Assembly (NCBI GenBank): GCA_947367725.1
Contig: CANBFZ010000147.1
Span: 1-5,416 of the forward strand
Direction of reading: 5' to 3'
DNA length: 5,416 nt
Origin: an uncultured Eubacterium sp.
GTDB taxonomy: Bacteria > Bacillota > Clostridia > Peptostreptococcales > Anaerovoracaceae
Shown here: piece by piece, positions 1 to 5,416 of the stretch
Position numbering within the stretch: the stretch's first letter is position 1
Layout: the number at the start of each line of letters is the position of its first letter
Translations under genes and position numbers: made by a program
The notes under the pieces: generated by a model
Database searches by the model: none
Told to the model about the DNA's origin: nothing
Seen by the model: the letters and a program-made list of their open reading frames with translations, nothing else

Positions 1-552
1 GGCATCAAACTCTACCGGTAGTGTAATCAAATGAAACACGACAACGGCAACAAAGGCCAGTACTCCAATATTGAAAATCGTATTTCCAACTGCATACATT
101 TCATAGCTCTGACTTGCCAAAAGTCCCAACCCTGCAATCAACAGAATCCACGTGAAACTGGACGCAATGCTTACCACCGGTACAATCGCATTGCGGATTT
201 TCAGCGGTGCGTAACTTCTGGCATGCTGAATGGCATGCCCCGCCTCGTGGCAGGCAACACTGACGGCCGCAATAGAAGACACACCGTATACATCTTGTGA
301 CAAGCTCAAAGTTCTGGACTTTGGATTATAATTGTCTGTGAGACTGCCTCCGATCTGGCGAATTTCTACATCACGAAGTCCGTTGCTGTCCAGCACTCTT
401 CTGGCAGCCTCTGCCCCTGTCATATTCCGATGATTTCTCACCGCGGAATACCTTCTAAATGAACCTTTGACTTTTGCCTGCGCATACAACGCAAGCAACA
501 TGGCTGGAAGCAAAAACATCAGCCCCGTACTGCCATAGTAAAAATGAAACAT
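1..552 (-). CDS. yugP: YugP-like membrane zinc metallopeptidase, partial (C-terminus outside window)
   Basis: This is the N-terminal 184 residues of a neutral zinc metallopeptidase of the YugP family; the reading frame is still open at the left edge. The signature HEAGH (an HExxH zinc site) is at residues 102-106 within CHEAGHAIQHA. A hydrophobic segment at about residues 8-24 should anchor the N-terminus. Two more follow the active site, at about 123-147 and 158-180. The fragment stops in LPVEFDA, a conserved family motif whose acidic residues may supply the third zinc ligand (inference). Bacillus YugP has about 225 residues, so some 40 residues should lie outside. The ATG follows a strong Shine-Dalgarno sequence, 16 nt after the fmt stop. 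The substrate is unknown to me. Its position behind def and fmt is common in Firmicutes but does not establish a role in protein maturation. Confidence 0.9.
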   Translation of the reverse strand, partial: MFHFYYGSTGLMFLLPAMLLALYAQAKVKGSFRRYSAVRNHRNMTGAEAARRVLDSNGLRDVEIRQIGGSLTDNYNPKSRTLSLSQDVYGVSSIAAVSVACHEAGHAIQHARSYAPLKIRNAIVPVVSIASSFTWILLIAGLGLLASQSYEMYAVGNTIFNIGVLAFVAVVVFHLITLPVEFDA

Positions 553-558
553 ATTCTC

Positions 559-566
559 TCCCCCTT
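559..566 (-). promoter_or_regulatory. Shine-Dalgarno site of the yugP-like gene
   Basis: On the minus strand this reads AAGGGGGA, 6 to 7 nt before the ATG at 552. It fills most of the 16-nt gap after the fmt stop and supports the chosen start. Confidence 0.7.
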
Positions 567-568
567 TG

Positions 569-1501
569 TTATTCTAAAATCATCCCAATTTCAATCTGAT
601 TTCCTCTGAGATAATCTTTTACAGATACCCGCTTCTTTCCCGGCATCTGAATTTCCAATGCGCGCAGCACACCGCCGCCACAAGCGATATCAATCCCCGC
701 GTCTCCTGCAGCAAGCACAGTGCCATCCTCTGCAGATGCGCCCGATGCAGACAGTACCTCAGCCTGCCAGATCTTCATCACCTGACCCTGACAGGTGCAA
801 AATGCGCCCGGCCACGGATCAAACGCTTTAATCTGTCGTCTGAGCTGGATAGGACTCTTTTTGAAATCCAATTTACCGTCTTTTTTGGAAATCATGCCTG
901 CATAACTGGAAAGGCTGTCATCCTGTTTTTCTGGTCTCAATGTTCCAGCTTCCAGCTGCGGCAAAGTCTCCACCAGAAGCCTTGCCCCCAGCACAGCAAG
1001 CGCGTCATGCAGCTGCTGTCCGTTCTTATCTCCGATAGGAAGACTTTCTTTGCGCAGCATATCACCAGTATCCAGCCCCTCTTCCATTTGCATGATGGTC
1101 ACACCGGTTTCTGTTTCTCCCTGCAAAATAGCATGCTGAATCGGCGATGCACCACGAAGCTTTGGAAGTAGAGATGCATGCACATTGATACATCCGTATT
1201 TAGGCAAGTCCAGCAGTTCTTTCTGAATAATCTGTCCATATGCAACTACGACGATCACGTCCGGTGCATAATCCCGCAGGGTCTCTACTACCTGGGCATC
1301 AACTCTGATCTTTTCTGGCTGCAAAGCAGGAATCCCATGCCGCTGTGCCGCTTCCTTGACCGGTGTAAACTGGACTTTTTTGCCTCTGTTTCTAGCTTTG
1401 TCCGGCTGCGTTACCACATAACCTACTTCGTGACCGGCTGCAAGAATTGCTTCCAGCACCGGCACAGAAAAGTCCGGCGTTCCCATAAACACTGTTTTCA
1501 T
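569..1501 (-). CDS. fmt: Methionyl-tRNA formyltransferase
   Basis: Fmt transfers a formyl group from 10-formyltetrahydrofolate to the amino group of methionyl-initiator tRNA in the cytoplasm, giving fMet-tRNA for translation initiation. The 310-residue product is of usual family length (E. coli about 315). The N-terminal Rossmann-like formyltransferase domain opens with MKTVFMGTPDFSVPVL. The catalytic triad is visible as N106, H108 (in INVHASLLP) and D144 (in GLDTGDM), at the same numbers as in the E. coli enzyme. The folate-site SLLP is at 110-113. The C-terminal tRNA-binding domain begins near residue 203, with the typical ISKKDGKLDF and AFDPWPGAF motifs, and continues to the end. The ATG overlaps the def stop by one base (TAATG), so the two genes are probably translationally coupled, fitting their paired roles. 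No anomaly is seen. Confidence 0.98.
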   Translation of the reverse strand: MKTVFMGTPDFSVPVLEAILAAGHEVGYVVTQPDKARNRGKKVQFTPVKEAAQRHGIPALQPEKIRVDAQVVETLRDYAPDVIVVVAYGQIIQKELLDLPKYGCINVHASLLPKLRGASPIQHAILQGETETGVTIMQMEEGLDTGDMLRKESLPIGDKNGQQLHDALAVLGARLLVETLPQLEAGTLRPEKQDDSLSSYAGMISKKDGKLDFKKSPIQLRRQIKAFDPWPGAFCTCQGQVMKIWQAEVLSASGASAEDGTVLAAGDAGIDIACGGGVLRALEIQMPGKKRVSVKDYLRGNQIEIGMILE

Positions 1502-1503
1502 TA
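1499..1503 (-). promoter_or_regulatory. Overlapping stop-start TAATG joining def to fmt
   Basis: On the minus strand the def stop TAA and the fmt start ATG share one base. Such junctions commonly let a terminating ribosome reinitiate, which would help keep deformylase and formyltransferase levels in step. The coupling itself is an inference from the arrangement. Confidence 0.65.
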
Positions 1504-1983
1504 ATCGTCTACCTCTTCTGTGTATGCAGGTTCCCGTACGTTGACGGCTTTATCTGTATAAAGGATGCCGTCCAGATGATCGTTTTCATGGCACATCACT
1601 CTTGCATCCCAGCCTTCAAAATCGTAAACCTGTTCGTTCCCGTAAAGATCCAATGCTTTGATTCTGATTTTTTCTGGTCTGTCAACGGTTCCCACAAGTC
1701 CCGGCAAACTGAGACAGCCTTCATCTCCTGATACGCTGCCCTCCTGCATTAAAATTTCCGGATTAATCATATAATATACCTCACCGCCTGCTTCCGGTTC
1801 TGCAACAAACATTCTGCGCATAATCCCTACCTGCGGCGCTGCAAGACCACATCCCATCTGCGCATGCATGGTTTCCACCATATCTGCAAGGGTTTGACGA
1901 ATGCGGTCTGTTACCTCAGACACTTCCCGACAGTGTTTTCTGAGGATTTCATCTCCTTCTAGTACAACGTTTCGAATTGCCAT
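1501..1983 (-). CDS. def: Peptide deformylase
   Basis: Def is a cytoplasmic metalloenzyme, usually with Fe2+, that hydrolyses the N-formyl group from new polypeptides at the ribosome exit so methionine aminopeptidase can act. The 160-residue product is close to typical type I enzymes. All three signature motifs are present in order: GCGLAAPQVG (44-53), EGCLS (88-92, with metal ligand C90) and HENDH (132-136, with ligands H132 and H136 and catalytic E133). Two positions are less usual: C45, where most family members carry V or I, and C131, where many carry Q just before the HExxH. The C-terminus is short and acidic (TEEVDD). The ATG has a good Shine-Dalgarno sequence, 26 nt after the priA stop. 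The gene overlaps fmt by one base, the classical functional partner. Confidence 0.98.
   Translation of the reverse strand: MAIRNVVLEGDEILRKHCREVSEVTDRIRQTLADMVETMHAQMGCGLAAPQVGIMRRMFVAEPEAGGEVYYMINPEILMQEGSVSGDEGCLSLPGLVGTVDRPEKIRIKALDLYGNEQVYDFEGWDARVMCHENDHLDGILYTDKAVNVREPAYTEEVDD
1511..1516 (-). promoter_or_regulatory. Shine-Dalgarno site of fmt, inside def
   Basis: The minus strand reads AGAGGT, 9 nt before the fmt ATG and within the last codons of def. It is moderate in strength and would work together with the stop-start overlap. Confidence 0.55.
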
Positions 1984-1990
1984 TTCTAAA

Positions 1991-2000
1991 CTCTCCTTCT
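1991..2000 (-). promoter_or_regulatory. Shine-Dalgarno site of def
   Basis: The minus strand reads AGAAGGAGAG in the 26-nt gap between priA and def, with the GGAG core about 9 nt before the def ATG. It is a strong site, suggesting that def is initiated independently of priA translation. Confidence 0.7.
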
Positions 2001-2009
2001 AACTCACAG

Positions 2010-4022
2010 TTAAATCGTGCTGTACGGGTTCACATCAATCGTAACCACACAATCTTTTTTATGGTTTCTCAAATGTTCACTGAACCGACTGATACAGTAA
2101 ACATATTTATTTCTAAATCCTTTCGGACACTTAATCAGAATAAAGCAGCGGAAGCTGTCCTTGCCTTTAAAATGATACGACGGTTTCGGTGCAAATATAT
2201 TACTGTCTTCTTCTATGGCACAGCGTATAAGATAGGCTCTGCAGTCTTCTGCCGCTGCCATAGCCGTTTCTTCTTTCTCGTCAGTAAACTCCACCAAAAT
2301 CAAATCGGAAAAAGGCGGATAGTCCATCATATTGCGAACCGTGATTTCCATCTGGAAAAAACTTTCATAATCGTGGTTTGCCGCTGTGGTCAGTGCAAAA
2401 TTATCCGGTGTATAGGACTGTACAATGACCAGTCCCCGCTCGCTTCCTCTGCCAGCTCTGCCAGCAACCTGGGTCACCAGCTGAAAGGTTCGCTCTGTGG
2501 AACGGTAATCCGGAATATGCAAGCTGACATCGGCAGCGACAACACCGACCAGTCCCACATTTTTGAAATCCAGCCCTTTCGCTACTAGCTGCGTACCGAT
2601 GAGGATCTGGGTTTTTCCTTTGGAAAACTGTCCAATGATGCGGTTGATTTCTCTGCCGTTCTTTGCTGTATCAAGATCCAACCGCCCAATGGTATGCATT
2701 GGAAAAAGTTCTCGAGTAAATTCCTCGACTTTCTCTGTACCTGAACCGAAAAACTTGATATATCTGCTGCCGCACTTGGGACAACTTTCCGGAATTCGAA
2801 ACCGCCTGCCGCAGTAATGGCAAACACCTGCATTTTCTTTCTTGTGATAAGTAAGAGAAATTCCGCAAGTAGGACATTCCATCACCTCACCGCATTCTCT
2901 GCAGGAAATAAACGTAGAATAGCCCCGTCGATTTAAAAACAAAATGATCTGCTGCCCTTTTTCCAGGGTGTGTACCATCTCCTTGTAAAGCCGCTCACTG
3001 AATACGGTTCGATTGCCTTCTTTGAGTTCCTCCCGCATATCCACAAGTTCAATTGCAGGCAGCGGACTGCTGTTATAGCGCTGTGTTAAACGAATCAGGT
3101 GATAAATACCTTCTTTCGCCCGCTGATAAGAAACCACCGAAGGGGTTGCACTGCCTAAAACCAGGACGCCCTGGTAATGCATAAGTCGCTTCAGTGCAAT
3201 ATCTACTGTATCATACTTGGGTGTCATATCCGACTTATACGTCGCTTCATGTTCTTCGTCCATGATGATCACACCGATATTGGTAAGTGGTGCAAAGACG
3301 CCTAATCTGGCGCCAATGACAATCTGGGCTTTTCCGTTCCGAATCCGCATCCACTCGTCAAAGCGCTCCCGTTTAGACAGTTTGCTATGCAGCACCGCAA
3401 TGGTTTCTTTGCCAAATCTTGCGATAAACCGGTCTATGATCTGTTTCGTCAGTGCGATTTCCGGCACTAACATGATCGCCGTTTTTCCCTGCGCAAGTAC
3501 TTTTGCAATCACCTGCATATAGATTTCTGTCTTGCCGCTTCCAGTGACGCCATGGATCAGAAAATTTTCCTGTTGGTTTCGACAAACAGCACTGCAGATC
3601 ATGGAAACTGCCGCAGCTTGCTCTTCTGTCAACTGTTGAATATCCTGTCGTTCACCTTCTGCATCTTTATAGGGTTCTTTCTCTTTTCCCGCTTTTGCAG
3701 GCTTTCCGCTGGGGACAAAACAGCGAATTGCATCCAGATATTTGATGCCGTACCGCTGTTTCATCCAAATACAAGTTTCGATCATCTCCCTGTTTAAAGA
3801 AACATCTGGGTTCTTTGCCGAAATTTCTTTAATCCGAGAAGGCGCACAATGCAAAGAGACCGCCGCTGTCTCTGCAAAAACGTAAGCAGTTTTCAGTTTG
3901 TTTCCCCTGTTGAATGGAACCTCCACCACATCTCCCACTGTAACGTCTTCCGGCGCTGCATATGTATAGTATGTGTCTGTGTGCCGACTGTTATGATCGA
4001 TGATTACGTTGATATATTTCAT
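2010..4022 (-). CDS. priA: Primosomal protein N' (replication restart helicase PriA), short form
   Basis: PriA is a 3'-to-5' superfamily 2 DNA helicase that recognises abandoned replication forks and starts primosome reassembly. From the ATG at 4022 the product has 670 residues. The N-terminal 3' DNA-binding domain covers about 1-105 (VVEVPF at 32-37). The helicase core shows Walker A GVTGSGKT (158-165), DEEH box (255-258), GSATPS (290-295), GTQLVAKGLDF (476-486) and QVAGRAGRG (518-526). Four CxxC pairs bind two zincs: C374/C377, C383/C386, C401/C404 and C414/C417. The C-terminal domain ends in the typical DVNPYS. E. coli PriA has 732 residues and the Bacillus protein about 805. The shortfall sits mostly between domains: only about 25 charged residues (106-130) occupy the place of the winged-helix domain. 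A TTG at 4061 would add 13 residues, but homology begins at MKYINVIID, so I prefer the ATG, 1 nt after the asnA stop. Confidence 0.96.
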   Translation of the reverse strand: MKYINVIIDHNSRHTDTYYTYAAPEDVTVGDVVEVPFNRGNKLKTAYVFAETAAVSLHCAPSRIKEISAKNPDVSLNREMIETCIWMKQRYGIKYLDAIRCFVPSGKPAKAGKEKEPYKDAEGERQDIQQLTEEQAAAVSMICSAVCRNQQENFLIHGVTGSGKTEIYMQVIAKVLAQGKTAIMLVPEIALTKQIIDRFIARFGKETIAVLHSKLSKRERFDEWMRIRNGKAQIVIGARLGVFAPLTNIGVIIMDEEHEATYKSDMTPKYDTVDIALKRLMHYQGVLVLGSATPSVVSYQRAKEGIYHLIRLTQRYNSSPLPAIELVDMREELKEGNRTVFSERLYKEMVHTLEKGQQIILFLNRRGYSTFISCRECGEVMECPTCGISLTYHKKENAGVCHYCGRRFRIPESCPKCGSRYIKFFGSGTEKVEEFTRELFPMHTIGRLDLDTAKNGREINRIIGQFSKGKTQILIGTQLVAKGLDFKNVGLVGVVAADVSLHIPDYRSTERTFQLVTQVAGRAGRGSERGLVIVQSYTPDNFALTTAANHDYESFFQMEITVRNMMDYPPFSDLILVEFTDEKEETAMAAAEDCRAYLIRCAIEEDSNIFAPKPSYHFKGKDSFRCFILIKCPKGFRNKYVYCISRFSEHLRNHKKDCVVTIDVNPYSTI

Positions 4023-4026
4023 TTTA
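4020..4026 (-). promoter_or_regulatory. Stop-start junction TAAAATG between asnA and priA
   Basis: On the minus strand the asnA stop TAA is separated from the priA ATG by one A. The preceding 30 bases are A/T-rich and contain no purine-rich Shine-Dalgarno match, unlike the other genes here. Translation of priA therefore probably depends on ribosomes finishing asnA (inference). Confidence 0.6.
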
Positions 4027-5034
4027 TAATAAGAAAATGTTATCTTTTTTGCACGCTGCAATCATGTCTTCTGGCCATACAGAAACCTGCACTTCTCCAA
4101 TATGGGCTTTTCGCAGGAAAAACATACAGAGACGGCTTTGCCCGATTCCACCGCCGATGGAGTACGGCAGCTCATCATTTAAAATCGCCTGATGGAACGT
4201 TTGACTTCTGCGCTCTTCTGCCTCTGCCAGTTTGAGCTGGCGATCCATAGCCTCAGCATCTACACGAATCCCCATAGAAGAAATCTCAAAGGCTCGATCC
4301 AGTACATCGTTCCACAAAATGATATCGCCGTTCAGTTCCCAATCATCATAGTCCGGCGATCTGCCGTCATGCTTATCTCCAGAAGCGAGCACACCGCCGA
4401 TTTTTTCAATAAAGACTGCCCCATGCGCTTTACAGATTAAATCTTCTCTTTCTTTTGGCGTCTTGTTCGGATACATGTCAGCAAGTTCCTGACTGGTAAT
4501 AAAGTATATCTCGTTTGGAAGTTCTGTCTGCAAATCTCTATATAAACGGTTTACATAATCGCCCAGGTTTTTCATTGCGTTGTAAATGGTCGTCACCGTC
4601 TCGTGCAGATATGCCGTGCAGCGCTGTTCCTTGGTAATCACTTTTTCCCAGTCCCACTGATCCACATAAATTGAATGTAGGTTATCCAACTCTTCATCTC
4701 GTCTGATGGCGTTCATATCCGTATAAATACCATGTCCCGGCTTGATTCCATATTTCCCCAGCGCCATTCTCTTCCACTTGGCAAGAGACTGTACCACCTC
4801 TACTTCTTTCTCGTCTAAATCAAGTAAACTAAAAGAAACTCTGCGTTCTACGCCGTTGAGGTTGTCGTTGAGTCCTGTCTCAGGAAACACAAACAGCGGC
4901 GCTGAAACTCTGCGCAGGTTCAGTCCATAAGCCAATTCCTGCTGAAAGTAATCTTTAATTTTCTTGATTGCGCGCTGCGTCTCCAGCGGACTGATCACCG
5001 GGGAATAACTTTTCGGTGTAATTAATTGTGACAT
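4024..5034 (-). CDS. asnA: Aspartate--ammonia ligase (asparagine synthetase A)
   Basis: AsnA makes asparagine from aspartate and free ammonia, using ATP with release of AMP and pyrophosphate, in the cytoplasm. It has a class II aminoacyl-tRNA synthetase-like fold and no glutaminase domain. The 336-residue product matches the family length (E. coli 330). Conserved blocks are visible throughout: VSAPLFV (43-49), SLAKWKRMALG (83-93), HSIYVDQWDWE (120-130), SQELADMYP (181-189), PDYDDWELNGDIILWN (227-242), the motif 2-like SSMGIRVDA (252-260) and the motif 3-like GGGIGQSRL (294-302). The ATG is supported by an AGGAGA site 7 nt upstream. It lies 39 nt after queH and 1 nt before priA, so it is probably co-transcribed with both. 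Its link to replication restart looks positional, not functional. The sequence is intact with no missing block. Confidence 0.98.
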   Translation of the reverse strand: MSQLITPKSYSPVISPLETQRAIKKIKDYFQQELAYGLNLRRVSAPLFVFPETGLNDNLNGVERRVSFSLLDLDEKEVEVVQSLAKWKRMALGKYGIKPGHGIYTDMNAIRRDEELDNLHSIYVDQWDWEKVITKEQRCTAYLHETVTTIYNAMKNLGDYVNRLYRDLQTELPNEIYFITSQELADMYPNKTPKEREDLICKAHGAVFIEKIGGVLASGDKHDGRSPDYDDWELNGDIILWNDVLDRAFEISSMGIRVDAEAMDRQLKLAEAEERRSQTFHQAILNDELPYSIGGGIGQSRLCMFFLRKAHIGEVQVSVWPEDMIAACKKDNIFLL

Positions 5035-5041
5035 ATTATTT

Positions 5042-5047
5042 TCTCCT
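5042..5047 (-). promoter_or_regulatory. Shine-Dalgarno site of asnA
   Basis: The minus strand reads AGGAGA, 7 nt before the asnA ATG, in the 39-nt gap after the queH stop. It fixes the asnA start. Confidence 0.7.
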
Positions 5048-5073
5048 ATCTATCCTGTCTCAAATGGATTGAA

Positions 5074-5416
5074 TTATCTTTTTGAATATGCACAGCCGCA
5101 GTAATTCTGCCTGTAAAGTCCGTATTCCTTGGAAAGCTGAATGCTTCTCGGAAATCCTGCTTTTTTCTTAAAATCAATCGCAAGGAATGCTACGCCGTAC
5201 TTTTCTTCCAATTCTTTTCCAATGGCAGAAAGCAGCGGGTAGTTTTTATGCGGACTGACCGACAGGGTCGTTGTAAACAACCCGTATCCTTTGCGTTTTG
5301 CAGTCTGTGCCGTTTTTTCTAGACGCATCTCAAAGCAGATTTTGCATCGTGCGCCACCTTCGGGTTCATTACTGTAGCCGGACACGCGTGAAATATATTC
5401 GTCCGGCTCATAGACC
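5074..5416 (-). CDS. queH: Epoxyqueuosine reductase QueH, partial (N-terminus outside window)
   Basis: This is the C-terminal 113 residues of a QueH (DUF208) protein, open at the right edge. QueH reduces epoxyqueuosine to queuosine at the wobble base of tRNAs for Asp, Asn, His and Tyr; it is a metal-dependent enzyme unrelated to the cobalamin enzyme QueG. The fragment begins VYEPDEYISRV and shows family blocks in order: EPEGGARCKICFEMRL with a CxxC (residues 24 and 27 of the fragment), FTTTLSVSPHKN, IDFKKKAGFPRSIQLSKEYGLYRQ, and a final YCGCAYSKR with two more cysteines (106 and 108). The N-terminal cysteine motif of the family must lie beyond the window. A GTG at 5385 could be read as a start, but the matching residues upstream of it show the gene continues outward. 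It lies 39 nt before asnA on the same strand, so probably in the same transcript. Confidence 0.93.
   Translation of the reverse strand, partial: VYEPDEYISRVSGYSNEPEGGARCKICFEMRLEKTAQTAKRKGYGLFTTTLSVSPHKNYPLLSAIGKELEEKYGVAFLAIDFKKKAGFPRSIQLSKEYGLYRQNYCGCAYSKR

Noticed and set aside
218..239. Repeated GGCATGC as a possible protein-binding site
   Set aside because: It falls on the codons for the two His-Ala pairs of HEAGHAIQHA, so coding constraint explains it.
31..300. Plus-strand open frame of 89 codons at the left edge
   Set aside because: It is antisense to the yugP-like gene, whose own frame encodes the HEAGH zinc motif and membrane segments; the plus-strand product resembles nothing.
2001..2011. 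Small inverted repeat AACTCACAGTT near the priA stop as a possible terminator
   Set aside because: The stem is only 4 bp with a 3-nt loop, has no GC-rich arm and no U-run, and the def gene follows at once on the same strand.
1977..2588. Plus-strand open frame of 203 codons opposite the 3' end of priA
   Set aside because: It lies entirely antisense to priA and the priA-def gap, has no recognisable domain, and its composition looks like a reverse reading of priA codons.
4023..4061. Upstream TTG start at 4061 giving a 683-residue PriA
   Set aside because: The extra 13 residues do not resemble a PriA N-terminus and would force a 38-nt overlap with asnA; the family pattern begins at the ATG at 4022.
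5032..5065. Promoter-like TTGAGA and TAATAT boxes on the minus strand before asnA
   Set aside because: The spacing is about 19 nt and the -10-like box overlaps the asnA start codon, so a transcript would begin inside the gene and lack the good Shine-Dalgarno site.

Overview
The window is a dense, ordinary housekeeping region from what looks like a Clostridia-type Bacillota genome, probably Lachnospiraceae-like. That placement is inferred from protein character and gene order, not from a database search. All six genes lie on the minus strand and read right to left. Four are complete and the two at the window edges are partial. Gaps between genes run from a 1-nt overlap to 39 nt. No stretch near 300 bases lacks a gene, and I see no RNA gene, mobile element, CRISPR array, convincing promoter or terminator inside.

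In transcription order the genes are: the C-terminal part of queH (epoxyqueuosine reductase, last step of queuosine synthesis in tRNA); asnA (ammonia-dependent asparagine synthetase); priA (primosomal helicase that restarts replication); def (peptide deformylase); fmt (methionyl-tRNA formyltransferase); and the N-terminal part of a yugP-like membrane zinc metallopeptidase. The spacing suggests one polycistronic transcript whose promoter lies beyond the right edge and whose end lies beyond the left edge.

fmt and def form a functional pair: Fmt formylates initiator Met-tRNA and Def removes the formyl group from new proteins. The run priA-def-fmt-metallopeptidase is a familiar Firmicutes arrangement. 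queH and asnA upstream of priA look like lineage-specific neighbours.

I found no undescribed system. The points most worth a second look are: a short PriA that appears to lack the winged-helix domain between its N-terminal DNA-binding domain and its helicase core; a priA start with no visible Shine-Dalgarno sequence, 1 nt after the asnA stop; and two extra cysteines beside the metal-site motifs of the deformylase.
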